NCBI RefSeq assembly: GCF_018130065.1
Contig: NZ_JAFCME010000003.1
Span: 254,501 to 318,500 of the forward strand
Length of the DNA stretch: 64,000 bases
DNA from: Bradyrhizobium sp. AUGA SZCCT0158
GTDB lineage: Bacteria > Pseudomonadota > Alphaproteobacteria > Rhizobiales > Xanthobacteraceae
Reading direction: 5' to 3'
The translations under genes were made by a program, and so were the position numbers. Below are positions 55,674 through 64,000 of this stretch, piece by piece. The notes under the pieces are model-generated. The model was not told where the DNA came from. It saw nothing but the letters and a program-made list of their open reading frames with translations, and did no database searches. Positions within the stretch are counted from its first letter, which is position 1, and each line of letters opens with the position of its first letter.

Positions 55674-55978
55674 GTGTTTTCGTTTTTCCTGACGTCTTGG
55701 TGTAGAACAAATCAGTTTCTTGCCGGTTTTTCGGGGCTCAAAGAGCTAAAAACCCGCGAAATCATTGGCGATTTGACGTTTCAATTGCGCCAATGACAGA
55801 GATAGTCAAGATCAATTGGCGTACAATTGAGAACTCGGAATGGCAGTCGGTTTATTTTGCGGAAAGGTTCGATTGGTCTTCGTTAATGGAGATCTCACAC
55901 GCAATTAACTTGCTGAAATTGACGCCGATCTGGCAATAAATTGCTACGCGAATTTTAGAACGCGTCAAAAGAGACCGC
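55674..55978. other. AT-richer intergenic region between fpr and the ATP-grasp gene
   Basis: About 300 bases of clearly lower GC than the surroundings, with no gene. It holds the promoters of the divergent fpr and ATP-grasp genes. Several CAATTG/AATTG tracts and the stem at 55762-55796 lie here. Confidence 0.6.
55762..55796. promoter_or_regulatory. 9-bp-arm inverted repeat
   Basis: TCATTGGCG (55762-55770) and CGCCAATGA (55788-55796) are perfectly complementary with 17 bases between. Being about 90 bp upstream of fpr and 180 bp from the ATP-grasp start, it could be an operator for either gene. Confidence 0.35.
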
Positions 55979-56980
55979 ATGCGAAGCGTGAAAGAATTTC
56001 GACAAGGTAAACCGGGCTTTTATCCGGACCAGTCGATCTACGCCGAATTCGCCTGCGCTGAATTCGGGCTCGCCTTTCGCGATCTCGACGGCGGCTCCGG
56101 GCTGCTCTTCAGCGTCGCTTCGCCGAACAAATTGCTGCATTTCGGCGCCGGCCGCTGCTCCTGGTATCCGCAGAACAATGCCACCGCCTCGACGCTGGCG
56201 TCCGATAAATACTTCACCGGCAAAGTTCTTGAAGAGGCCGGGATATCGACGATTAGCAGCAAGTACTTCTTCCTCCATGAACGCTATCGCGCACATCGCC
56301 CCCCAGGGCATGAGCGCGAGGACGCGTTGACACACTTTCGCGAATTGGGCGCATCCGCCTTCGTCAAGCCGCTGACGGGATCGCGCGGCGATTTCGCGCA
56401 AAGGATTCACGGCGAAGCTGCGCTCATTGGATATCTCGACGACGTCGCGAAATATTACGACGCGGTGCTGATCCAGCCGATCGTCGAGGGCACCGAGTAC
56501 AGGGTCTTTCTGCTCGACGACGACGCGCTGTATTGCGCGCGCAAAAATCCGCCCTTCGTCCGCGGCGACGGCGTGCACACGTTGCGCGAATTATTTACCG
56601 CCCATAACGATGCCCTTCGCGCCCGCGGTCTCTCGCCGGCCTCCCCCGGGGAGCGCGACCCCTCGCTCGACGCCGTGCTGCCGCAAGGCGAGCGCCGCGA
56701 CATTCCCGGGCGGATGAATCTGAGCGCCGGCGGAACGATGGTGCTCGAAGCTGCGCCTTCCGAAGCAGCCACGCTGGCGAAAAAAGCCGCAAGCGCACTT
56801 GGGCTTCGCGTCGCCGCCGTCGATCTGTTCGTCGGGATCGGCGGCGATCCCGGCGCCATGGCGGTGATCGAAGTCAATTCCAACCCGTCGATCCGGCTGC
56901 TGGAAGAATCCGACCGCGGCGATCTGATCCTGAAGATCTGGCAGCACACGTTTCACGCGATGGGACTGCTCGGTGTTTGA
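55979..56980 (+). CDS. ATP-grasp ligase, cyanophycin-synthetase-like
   Basis: 333 residues; AAAGAGA lies 7 bases before the ATG. ATP-grasp landmarks in order: SDKYFTGKVLEEAGI (A-domain), SAFVKPLTGSRG (Lys and Gly loop), LIQPIVEGTEYRVFLLDD, the ARKNPPFVRGDGVHTLREL segment, and the metal site VAAVDLFVGIG and AVIEVNSNPSIRLLEE. The VRGDGVHTLREL and VEGTEYRV stretches closely resemble the ATP-grasp half of CphA and GshAB. It should join an amine to a carboxylate through an acyl-phosphate. The gene overlaps the next, a Mur-type ligase, by 8 bases; CphA has both domains in one chain. Confidence 0.8.
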   Translation: MRSVKEFRQGKPGFYPDQSIYAEFACAEFGLAFRDLDGGSGLLFSVASPNKLLHFGAGRCSWYPQNNATASTLASDKYFTGKVLEEAGISTISSKYFFLHERYRAHRPPGHEREDALTHFRELGASAFVKPLTGSRGDFAQRIHGEAALIGYLDDVAKYYDAVLIQPIVEGTEYRVFLLDDDALYCARKNPPFVRGDGVHTLRELFTAHNDALRARGLSPASPGERDPSLDAVLPQGERRDIPGRMNLSAGGTMVLEAAPSEAATLAKKAASALGLRVAAVDLFVGIGGDPGAMAVIEVNSNPSIRLLEESDRGDLILKIWQHTFHAMGLLGV

Positions 56981-58289
56981 CCTGCCAAAATACGGCGACG
57001 GCATCTGCCTCGCGCGCCTGGCCGAATTGCTCGACGCGCTCAAGATCGATCGCGCGCGGCTGCAGCGAAACTCGGTCGTGGTGACCGGCTCGAACGGCAA
57101 AGGCAGCACGGCTGCGGTGTGCGCCGCGATCGGCCGCGCCTGTGGCCTGCGAACCGGTCTTTTTACTTCCCCTCACTTGCTGCGCTTCAACGAACGCATC
57201 CGGATCGATGATGCCGAGATCGGTGATGATGATTTCGCCCGGTGCAAGCAAAGGGTTGAGACCGCCATCGCCGAAATCTCGCAGCAGCGCGGCGAACAGT
57301 TCGGCGCGTTCGAAGCGTTGTTCGCCCTCGCCTGCCTGCATTTCCAGGAAAACGATTGCGAATTCACGGTGTTCGAGGCCGGCATCGGCGGCCGCTACGA
57401 TCCCGTCCGCCTGGTCGGCGCACGCGAAACCTGCGTGACGTCGGTCGATTTCGAACACGTCGAATTGCTCGGCAACACGCTGGCGCTGATCGCTTCCGAC
57501 AAGAGCGACGCCTGCGCCGACGGCGGCACCATCATCTATGGCGAGAATTGCCGCGGCCTGCGGCGGCATCTGCTCGAATATAATCGCCATCGTGGAGTCA
57601 CGTCGCTGTTCGTCCGCGATGAGATCGGTATCGACGGCGAGTCCGCGTCCCCGTCAGGACAGCGGTTCGATTACCGGTTCGGCCATCACCACTATCGCCA
57701 CCTCGAGATGCGCCTGCTCGGCGCGGTTCAGTTCAACAACGCCGCGATCGCCGTCACGCTGTTCCTGCTCTGGCTGCAGGGCGCGCAGGCGAGCAAGGCG
57801 CCTGAGCGGATCGAGCAAGCTATCCGCACCGGCCTGCGCCAGACGCAATGGCCCGGCCGTCTCGAAATCATCGCGCAGGCCCCACTGACGGTGATCGATG
57901 TCGGCCATACCCCCGACGGCATCCGACAATCGCTGGCGAGCCTGAAGGCGATCCACGGCGCCGACGACTGGATCCTCGTCACCGGCGCCTCCGGCGACAA
58001 GAAGGCGAACGAGATCGTAGGCAGCCTGGCGCCGGCTTTCGACACGATCATCTGCACGGCGGCGTACCACAAGGGCGCCAAGCCGCACGACATCGCTGCC
58101 GCGGCGCGGTTCGCCAATCCAGCCGCGGATATTCGTGTCGCGGATACGATCGAAGAAGCGGTGCGGCTGGCCGGTGCGTTGGCGGCGTCGCAGAAGCGCA
58201 AAGTATATGTCGCGGGCGGACTGTTCCTGGCGATCGAATACGCCACGACCGCCCGCGGCGGACGCGCGCAGGATTTGCAATTCTTCTGA
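56973..58289 (+). CDS. FolC/Mur-family ligase paired with an ATP-grasp enzyme
   Basis: 438 residues from GTG 56973, 8 bases inside the ATP-grasp gene. The P-loop is VVTGSNGKGST, followed by LFTSPHLLRFNERIRI as in folylpolyglutamate synthase. The Glu/His metal site lies near TVFEAGIGGRYDP and TSVDFEHVELLG. The C-terminal domain has LTVIDVGHTPDGIRQSLASL and ILVTGASGDKKANEIVG. It could be annotated folC, but the fixed overlap with a CphA-like ATP-grasp suggests a dedicated amide-ligase pair rather than folate synthesis. Confidence 0.8.
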   Translation: MFDLPKYGDGICLARLAELLDALKIDRARLQRNSVVVTGSNGKGSTAAVCAAIGRACGLRTGLFTSPHLLRFNERIRIDDAEIGDDDFARCKQRVETAIAEISQQRGEQFGAFEALFALACLHFQENDCEFTVFEAGIGGRYDPVRLVGARETCVTSVDFEHVELLGNTLALIASDKSDACADGGTIIYGENCRGLRRHLLEYNRHRGVTSLFVRDEIGIDGESASPSGQRFDYRFGHHHYRHLEMRLLGAVQFNNAAIAVTLFLLWLQGAQASKAPERIEQAIRTGLRQTQWPGRLEIIAQAPLTVIDVGHTPDGIRQSLASLKAIHGADDWILVTGASGDKKANEIVGSLAPAFDTIICTAAYHKGAKPHDIAAAARFANPAADIRVADTIEEAVRLAGALAASQKRKVYVAGGLFLAIEYATTARGGRAQDLQFF

Positions 58290-58398
58290 AGCCTGGATTC
58301 TTACAGCTCTGGAGGGAGACGCAACACAGCGAGTGCAATTGGCCGCCTGATATGCGATCAACTGCATCAAGAACGATCAAGCCGAGGGAGAAAACGCC

Positions 58399-59400
58399 AT
58401 GAACGCCACCGTCAATCGCCAGATCCTGCTGGTGGAAAAGCCGACCGGCAAGCTCGGACCCGAGCATTTCAAGATGTCGGAGGGTGCAGTGCCGGAGCCG
58501 AAGGACGGCGAGGTGCTGGTGCGGGCGCGCTATATCTCGCTCGACGCCGCCAACCGCGCATGGATGCACGGCGCCACCTATCGCGCCGCGGTCGAAGCCA
58601 ACACCGTGATGGCCGGCGGCGGCATCGCCGAGGTCGTGTCCTCGAAGGCACCTGGCCTCAGCCCGGGTGACATCGTGTTCGGCGACACCGGCTGGCAGGA
58701 TTACGCGGCGGTGCCCGCAAAGCATTTGACCAAGATGCCCCGGATGGAGCCGATGACGCATCTGCTCAGCGTCTACGGCATTGCCGGCCTCACCGCCTAT
58801 TTCGGCCTGCTCCATGTCGGCAAGCCTAAGGAAGGTGAAACCGTCGTGGTCTCGGCCGCCGCCGGCTCGGTCGGCTCGATCGTCGGCCAGATTGCGAAGA
58901 TAAAAGGCTGCCACGTCGTCGGCATCGCCGGCGGCAAGGACAAATGCAACTGGCTCACCAGCGAGCTCGGCTTCGACGCCGCGGTCGATTACAAGGACGG
59001 CGCGACCTACAAGGCGCTGCGGGCGGCGGCGCCGAAGGGCATCGACGTCTATTTCGACAATGTCGGCGGCGACATTCTGGAGGCCTGCATCGCGCTGATG
59101 AACAACCGCGGCCGCATCTCCTGCTGCGGCGCGATCTCGCAGTATGACGGCGTGCCGTCGGCGACCGGCCCGCGCGGCGTGCCCGGCCTGATCGTGGTAA
59201 AGCGCCTGATCATGCAAGGCTTCATCGTGATGGACTACATGAACGAGCGCGATTCTGCGTTGAAGGACCTGCAGTCCTGGGTCGCTTCCGGCAAACTGAA
59301 GGTGCAGGAAGACGTCATCAACGGCCTGGAGAACACGCCGCAGGCGCTGATCGGATTGCTCGCCGGCGAGAACCGCGGCAAGCGGATGGTGAAGGTGTAG
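58399..59400 (+). CDS. NADP-dependent MDR oxidoreductase (CurA-like)
   Basis: 333 residues; GGGAG lies 8 bases before the ATG. Zinc-free medium-chain reductase: substrate-binding start DGEVLVRARYISLDAANRAW, cofactor motif VVSAAAGSVGSIVGQIAKIK, and FDNVGGDILEACIALMN, typical of leukotriene-B4 12-hydroxydehydrogenase/CurA enzymes that reduce enones. It lies about 110 bp behind the ligase pair and likely has its own start site. Confidence 0.9.
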   Translation: MNATVNRQILLVEKPTGKLGPEHFKMSEGAVPEPKDGEVLVRARYISLDAANRAWMHGATYRAAVEANTVMAGGGIAEVVSSKAPGLSPGDIVFGDTGWQDYAAVPAKHLTKMPRMEPMTHLLSVYGIAGLTAYFGLLHVGKPKEGETVVVSAAAGSVGSIVGQIAKIKGCHVVGIAGGKDKCNWLTSELGFDAAVDYKDGATYKALRAAAPKGIDVYFDNVGGDILEACIALMNNRGRISCCGAISQYDGVPSATGPRGVPGLIVVKRLIMQGFIVMDYMNERDSALKDLQSWVASGKLKVQEDVINGLENTPQALIGLLAGENRGKRMVKV

Positions 59401-59416
59401 GCGCAACTCCATCAAC

Positions 59417-59537
59417 CGTCGTCCCCGCGAACGCGGGGACCCATACGCCGCGGCGGTTATTGTTACGGAAGGTATCTAACGCCAGCGTTCTCGCCGATAG
59501 GCTGCGGCGTATGGGTCCCGGCTCAAGGCCGGGACGA
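59417..59537. repeat. Dispersed inverted repeat, copy 2
   Basis: Begins CGTCGTCCCCGCGAACGCGG and ends GGCTCAAGGCCGGGACGAC. It shares GGGACCCATACGCCGCGGC and TATGGGTCCCGGCTCAAGG with the element at 54747-54896. It lies between the convergent CurA-like and RND genes. Confidence 0.8.
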
Positions 59538-59547
59538 CACCGTGAGT

Positions 59548-62500
59548 CTAACGCGCACCCGGCGCCGCCTGCGCGCCCGCTTTCTTCCGCTTCCGCTCAC
59601 TGAGCCAGTTCTCGAACCGCTGCACCACGACAAAGAACGTCGGCACGAACAGCACCGCGAGACAGGTCGAGGCCAGCATGCCCGAGAACACGGTGATGCC
59701 GATCGATTTGCGGGCGTTGGCGCCGGCGCCGGTCGCCAGCACCAGCGGCACCACGCCGAGGATGAAGGCAAACGAGGTCATCAGGATCGGGCGGAACCGG
59801 GCTCGCGCCGCCTCAACCGCGGATTCCAGCAGCGGCTTGCGGTCGCGCACATGAAGTTCGAGCGCGACCTCGACAATCAGAATGGCGTTCTTCGCCGACA
59901 GCGCGATCAGCAGGATGATGCCGATCTGGGTATAGAGGTTGTTCTCGATCCGCAGCCCCGTCAGCACGATCATCGGACCGAGCAGCGACAACGGCACCGC
60001 TAATATCACCGAGATCGGCGCGAACCAGCTTTCATACTGTCCGGCCAGCACGAGATAGACCAATAGCAGCGCGAGCCCGAACGCCCAGTAGATCTGGCCG
60101 CCGACGACCTTCTCCTGGTACGACATTGCCGTCCATTCAAAGCCGGTGCCCTGCGGCAGGGTCTTTCCGGCGATCTCCTCCATCAGTTTCATCGACTGGC
60201 CCGAGCTGTAGCCCGTGGCGGGCAGGCCGATGATGCTTGCGGACGGATAGAGATTGTACAGGCTGATCAGCGAGGGGCCGACCGAGGGCGTGATCTTGGC
60301 GACCGTGCCGAGCGGGATCATGTCGCCATTGCTGTTGCGCACCATCATGTTCGCCATGTCGCGCAAGGTCAGGCGATACTGCGCATCCGCCTGGGCATAG
60401 ACCTGGAAGGTGCGGCCGAACTTGTTGAACTGGTTGACGTAGGTCGAACCCATGTAGGACGACAGCGTCGAGAAGATCTGGTCGGTCGTGACATGCAGGG
60501 TCTGGGTCTTGACCCGGTCGACCTCGACGTCGAATTGCGGCACCATCGAGCGGAACGACGAGCTGACGCGCTGCAGCGCGCTCTGCGTCTGCGCGTTGGA
60601 GACGATGGCGCCGGCAATCGCCTGCAGTTTGCCGTAGTCGGCATTGCCGTCGCGCAACTGAACCTGCATCGCAAAACCGGCAGCGTTGCCGATGCCCTGG
60701 ATCGGCGGCGGCGGGATCACCAGGATTCGCGCCTCCTCGATGGCAGACATCTTATCGTTCAGGCCGACGAACAGCGAGCGCAGATCCTCGCCCTCGCCGC
60801 GCGCGCTCCACTCCTTCAAAATCAGGTAGGCGACGCCGGCATTGGCCAGGCTCGACGAACTATCCAGCGCCGAGATGCCGGAAATGCTGATGACCTGATC
60901 GACGCCGGGGTGCTTGCCGGCGATGTCGCTGACGCGGGTAAGCACTTGCTGGGTGCGGTCGAGCGAGGCCCCGTCGGGCAGTTGCACGGCGACCAGGAGA
61001 TAGCCCTGATCTTCAATGGGAATAAACCCGGTCGGCACCCGCGACAGGCCATAGCCGGCGCCACAGATCAGGATGAGCGCTGCGATCACCGAGACGTTGC
61101 TGTGCGCGACCAGGCGGCCGATCAGCCGGGCATAGCCGCGCTCGAGCCGGTCGTAGACCGCGTTGAAGCCGCGGTAGAAGAAATTGCGCTGTTCCGGCGG
61201 CGCCGGTCGGCGCAGCCACAGCGCGCATTGGGTCGGCTTCAGCGTCGCGGCATTGATGGCGCTGAGCAGCGCGGTCGCCGCAATCACCAGCGCGAATTGC
61301 GAATACATGCGCCCGGTCAATCCCGGCAGGAAGGCCGACGGCAGGAACACCGAGATCAGCACCAGCGTGATGCCGACGATTGGCGCGAACAGCGCGTCCA
61401 TCGCCGATATCGCGGCGTCATGGCCGGACATGCCCTTCTCGATGTTATGCGCGGCGCCCTCGACCACAACGATGGCGTCGTCGACCACGATGCCGATCGC
61501 CAGCACGATCGCGAACAGGGTCGAGATGTTGACGGTAAAGCCGAGCGCCGCCATCGCGGCGAAGGCGCCGATGATCGTCACCGGCACGGTGGTTGCCGGC
61601 ACCAGCATCGCGCGCCAGTCCTGCAGGAAGATCAGGATCACGATCAGGACGAGGAAGCCCGCCTCGATCAGCGTCTTGTAGACCTCCTTGATCGATTCCG
61701 AGACGAATTTCGTGGTGTCGAACGGCGTGTCATGTTTCACGTCCTGCGGAAACGCCTTGGCGAGCACCGTCATCTTTTCCCTGACGGCCTTCTCGACCTC
61801 GAGCGCGTTGGCGCCGGGCGACTGGAACACGCCGATGCCGGTGGCGGGCTTGTTGTTGAGCGAGAACGCCTGGCTGTAGGTCTGGGCGCCGAGTTCGACC
61901 CAGCCGACGTCGCGGACGCGGGTGACATCGCCGTTGCTGCCGGTCTTGACGATGATGTCCTCGAACTCGCTCTTGTCGCTGAGCCGCCCGCTGACGTTCA
62001 GCGTGTACTGGAACGCCTGACCCGAAGGCGCCGGCGGGGCGCCGACCTGCCCTGCCGTGACCTGCTGGCTCTGCTGCTGGATCGAGGTGACGACATCCTG
62101 CGGCATCAGGTTGCGGACCTGCAGCTTGTTCGGATCGAGCCAGACCCGCATCGAATACTGGCCAGCGCCGAACACCGTGACGTTGCCGACGCCGGGCAGC
62201 CGCGACAGCTCGTCTCTGATGTTGATGGTAGCGTAATTGCTCAGGAACAGGCTGTCATAGGTCGCATTCGGCGACGTCAGCGTCACGAACAGCAGGACCG
62301 CCGTCGACTTCTTCTGCACGGTGACGCCCTGGTTCTGCACCGATTGCGGCAGCTGCGCCAGCGCGCTCGACACCCGGTTCTGCACCAACACCTGCGCGAA
62401 GTTGAGGTCGGTGCCGATCTTGAACGTCACCGTCAGCGAATAGGTGCCGTCGGCGCCGCTGTAGGACTGCATGTACAGCATGTCCTCGACGCCGTTGACC

Positions 62501-62706
62501 TGCTGCTCGATCGGCAGCGCCACGGTATCGATCACGGTCTTGGCACTGGCGCCGGGATAGCGCGTCGTCACCTGCACCGTCGGCGGCACCACATCAGGGT
62601 ATTGCGCCACCGCGAGGCGAAACAGGCATACCCCGCCGATCAGGATCATCAGGATCGCGATGACGTTGGAAAGGACGGGCCGCTCGATGAAGAATTTCGA
62701 AATCAT
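59548..62706 (-). CDS. RND efflux transporter, AcrB/MexB (HAE1) type
   Basis: 1052 residues, full length for AcrB. Twelve membrane helices are expected; the proton-relay pair is in AIGIVVDDAIVVVEGAA (two Asp of TM4) and the Lys is in ALSAKNAILIVEVAL (TM10). It starts with SKFFIERPVLSNVIAILMI, as AcrB does. It should export hydrophobic drugs from the periplasm in a trimer with the adaptor encoded next to it. The adaptor gene precedes it by 9 bp. No outer-membrane channel gene is in view. Confidence 0.95.
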   Translation of the reverse strand: MISKFFIERPVLSNVIAILMILIGGVCLFRLAVAQYPDVVPPTVQVTTRYPGASAKTVIDTVALPIEQQVNGVEDMLYMQSYSGADGTYSLTVTFKIGTDLNFAQVLVQNRVSSALAQLPQSVQNQGVTVQKKSTAVLLFVTLTSPNATYDSLFLSNYATINIRDELSRLPGVGNVTVFGAGQYSMRVWLDPNKLQVRNLMPQDVVTSIQQQSQQVTAGQVGAPPAPSGQAFQYTLNVSGRLSDKSEFEDIIVKTGSNGDVTRVRDVGWVELGAQTYSQAFSLNNKPATGIGVFQSPGANALEVEKAVREKMTVLAKAFPQDVKHDTPFDTTKFVSESIKEVYKTLIEAGFLVLIVILIFLQDWRAMLVPATTVPVTIIGAFAAMAALGFTVNISTLFAIVLAIGIVVDDAIVVVEGAAHNIEKGMSGHDAAISAMDALFAPIVGITLVLISVFLPSAFLPGLTGRMYSQFALVIAATALLSAINAATLKPTQCALWLRRPAPPEQRNFFYRGFNAVYDRLERGYARLIGRLVAHSNVSVIAALILICGAGYGLSRVPTGFIPIEDQGYLLVAVQLPDGASLDRTQQVLTRVSDIAGKHPGVDQVISISGISALDSSSSLANAGVAYLILKEWSARGEGEDLRSLFVGLNDKMSAIEEARILVIPPPPIQGIGNAAGFAMQVQLRDGNADYGKLQAIAGAIVSNAQTQSALQRVSSSFRSMVPQFDVEVDRVKTQTLHVTTDQIFSTLSSYMGSTYVNQFNKFGRTFQVYAQADAQYRLTLRDMANMMVRNSNGDMIPLGTVAKITPSVGPSLISLYNLYPSASIIGLPATGYSSGQSMKLMEEIAGKTLPQGTGFEWTAMSYQEKVVGGQIYWAFGLALLLVYLVLAGQYESWFAPISVILAVPLSLLGPMIVLTGLRIENNLYTQIGIILLIALSAKNAILIVEVALELHVRDRKPLLESAVEAARARFRPILMTSFAFILGVVPLVLATGAGANARKSIGITVFSGMLASTCLAVLFVPTFFVVVQRFENWLSERKRKKAGAQAAPGAR

Positions 62707-62715
62707 GGCCGGTCC

Positions 62716-63918
62716 CTATTTGGTTGGTGCCGGCGACGCTTCGATTTTCTTGATCTGCGGGTCGACCTTCTGACCGGGGATCGCGCGGAGGAGCCCGGCG
62801 GTGACGACGCGATCGTCGCCCTTCAAACCGCTTTCGATCACGCGCAAAGCGCCCTCGAGCGGCCCGGTTTGTACCTTGCGCTGTTCGACCACGTTCTCGC
62901 CGTTGACAACCAGCACGTAGCGGCCGGCCTGGTCGCTGCCGAGCGCGACATCGGGCACCAGCAGCGCATTCGACTGCTCGTCAAAGGGCACGCGGACCCG
63001 GACGAAGAATCCCGGCAGCAACGCCCGATCGGGATTCGGCAATAGGCCGCGCACCGCGAGCGTGCCGGTTGATTGATTGAGGGTCGGCGAGACGTAGTCG
63101 AGCTTGCCCTTGTGCGGAAAGCCGCTCTCGGTCTGCAATCCGACCTCGACCGGCAACTGGCGGATTTCCTCGACGGTTATGCCCCGCCGTCTTGCCTCTT
63201 CCCGGATCCGCTGCACATCCTGTTCGTTGACGTTGAAGTTCACATAGATCGGATCGAGCGCCACGATGTTGGCAAGCTGCGTCGGCGACGAGACGCCGAC
63301 CAGTTCGCCGACCGACACCAGATGCGCGCTGACGATGCCGTCGAACGGCGCCGTGACGTTGGTATAGCCGTAGTTGACGGCCGCAATCTTGGTGTTGACC
63401 TGGGCCTGCTGCAGGTTCGCCTGCGCGTTCTCGCGCGCCGCCGTTGAAGTATCGAGCGTGGCCTGCGAGACCGCCTGTCGTTGCACCAGCTCCGACTGCC
63501 GTTTGAAATCGGCTTCGGCCTGCTTCATCGACGCCTGCATGCCGGTTTCGGCAGCCTGCGCTTGATCGAGCTTCAATTTGTAGGTTTCCGGCTCGATCGT
63601 GAACAGCGTGGTGCCTTCTTTCACGAAGGTGCCGTCCTTGTAGTTGATCGATTGCAGGAAGCCCTGCACGCGCGCGACCAGATCGACGTTCTTGATCGGC
63701 GCAGTATTGCCGGTCGCCTCCAGATAGCGCGTGATGCTGCGCTGCACCGGCACGGCGACCTCAACTTTCGGCGGCGGCGGCGGTACAAAAGTATTCTGTT
63801 CGCAGGCACTTAAGGCGCCGAATGCGGCAATGGCGACGACCGCGCGACACGCAATGGCGCCTCTCTGTCTGAAGGTGTCATGTGGTCTGCTGCATGCCAG
63901 CGAACGCGCAGATTTCAT
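62716..63918 (-). CDS. RND periplasmic adaptor (membrane fusion) lipoprotein
   Basis: 400 residues. The leader ends in the lipobox LSAC with Cys39, so it is a lipoprotein on the inner membrane. Then come the lipoyl/barrel-sandwich parts (VQGFLQSINYKDGTFVKEGT), a coiled-coil hairpin (about 115-180, KQAEADFKRQSELVQRQAVS) and the beta-barrel (TAPFDGIVSAHLVSVGELVG and on). It bridges AcrB-type pump and outer-membrane channel. Promoter must lie in the last 80 bases of the window; no regulator gene is visible. Confidence 0.94.
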   Translation of the reverse strand: MKSARSLACSRPHDTFRQRGAIACRAVVAIAAFGALSACEQNTFVPPPPPKVEVAVPVQRSITRYLEATGNTAPIKNVDLVARVQGFLQSINYKDGTFVKEGTTLFTIEPETYKLKLDQAQAAETGMQASMKQAEADFKRQSELVQRQAVSQATLDTSTAARENAQANLQQAQVNTKIAAVNYGYTNVTAPFDGIVSAHLVSVGELVGVSSPTQLANIVALDPIYVNFNVNEQDVQRIREEARRRGITVEEIRQLPVEVGLQTESGFPHKGKLDYVSPTLNQSTGTLAVRGLLPNPDRALLPGFFVRVRVPFDEQSNALLVPDVALGSDQAGRYVLVVNGENVVEQRKVQTGPLEGALRVIESGLKGDDRVVTAGLLRAIPGQKVDPQIKKIEASPAPTK

Positions 63919-64000
63919 TTGCGTGCCTCAATACGTTTGTTCTTGCAAAGGGCGTTCTATTCAAATTATGGCGTTCGACCATCCCATAAAAATAGCAACA

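Noticed and set aside
55979-58289. Naming the ligase pair cphA
   Set aside because: CphA is one chain of nearly 900 residues; here the Mur-like part is closer to FolC and the product is unknown.
60493-63045. Open plus-strand frame of about 850 codons opposite the RND genes
   Set aside because: It mirrors the codon pattern of the minus-strand pump and adaptor genes, is rich in Arg, His, Asp and Gln and shows no family motif.

Overview
The window is high-GC, gene-dense alphaproteobacterial chromosome. Gene content (RND pump, CvrA-type antiporter, tup and mod oxyanion transporters, an OprB-type porin with an Omp25/31-like front domain, an ECF42-type sigma factor with DGPF partners) and three families of dispersed inverted repeats point to Bradyrhizobium or a close relative (Nitrobacteraceae). 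This taxonomic call is inference from family resemblance; no 16S or other marker is present. I saw no tRNA, rRNA, CRISPR array, intact insertion sequence, prophage or origin.

Layout. 1-2350 (+): the 3' part of a flavin monooxygenase and an NHL-repeat protein. 2581-7842: an HNH nuclease (+), then a coupled minus-strand run of M20 amidohydrolase, ribbon-helix-helix protein, GMC oxidoreductase and PcfJ-like protein. 7843-8574: non-coding, filled by a dispersed repeat and a 30-bp-arm inverted repeat. 8575-15317 (-): a PAS-GGDEF-EAL protein, a chemoreceptor, a LivK-type binding protein and an L,D-transpeptidase. 15560-19311 (+): murein endopeptidase MepA, modABC and a secreted histidine-rich protein. 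19386-24144 (-): a CaiB/BaiF CoA-transferase, a GrdB-like protein and three overlapping or closely spaced genes for uncharacterised single-pass membrane proteins. 24293-31362: a K+/H+ antiporter (-), then MscS channel, Map, HAD phosphatase, MBL hydrolase and RadC (+). 31394-31776: remnants of two different regulators lying head to head. 31773-35836: a divergent HTH/binding-protein regulator and tupBCA plus a ModA-like gene.

36007-41207: LysR regulator, SDR, tautomerase and ABM monooxygenase (+), a small conserved protein, and the ECF sigma factor with two DGPF genes (-). 41399-47056 (-): a secreted orphan, then a five-gene overlapping operon (binding protein, ATPase, permease, 2-hydroxyacid dehydrogenase, Inh-like protein), divergent from a creatininase-family gene. 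48493-50493: the two-barrel porin. 50518-55673 (-): CorC/HlyC protein, FMN glutamate-synthase-like protein, patatin and ferredoxin-NADP reductase. 55979-58289 (+): an overlapping pair, a cyanophycin-synthetase-type ATP-grasp ligase and a FolC/Mur-type ligase. 58399-63918: a CurA-like oxidoreductase (+) and an RND pump with its lipoprotein adaptor (-).

The most promising undescribed system is the ATP-grasp/Mur-ligase pair at 55979-58289, which looks like cyanophycin synthetase divided over two polypeptides. Next are the three-gene membrane operon at 21877-24144, the histidine-rich secreted protein at 19015 behind a CRP/FNR-type palindrome, and the Inh-like protein coupled to an ABC operon. All functions are read from motifs and family resemblance; no database search was run.
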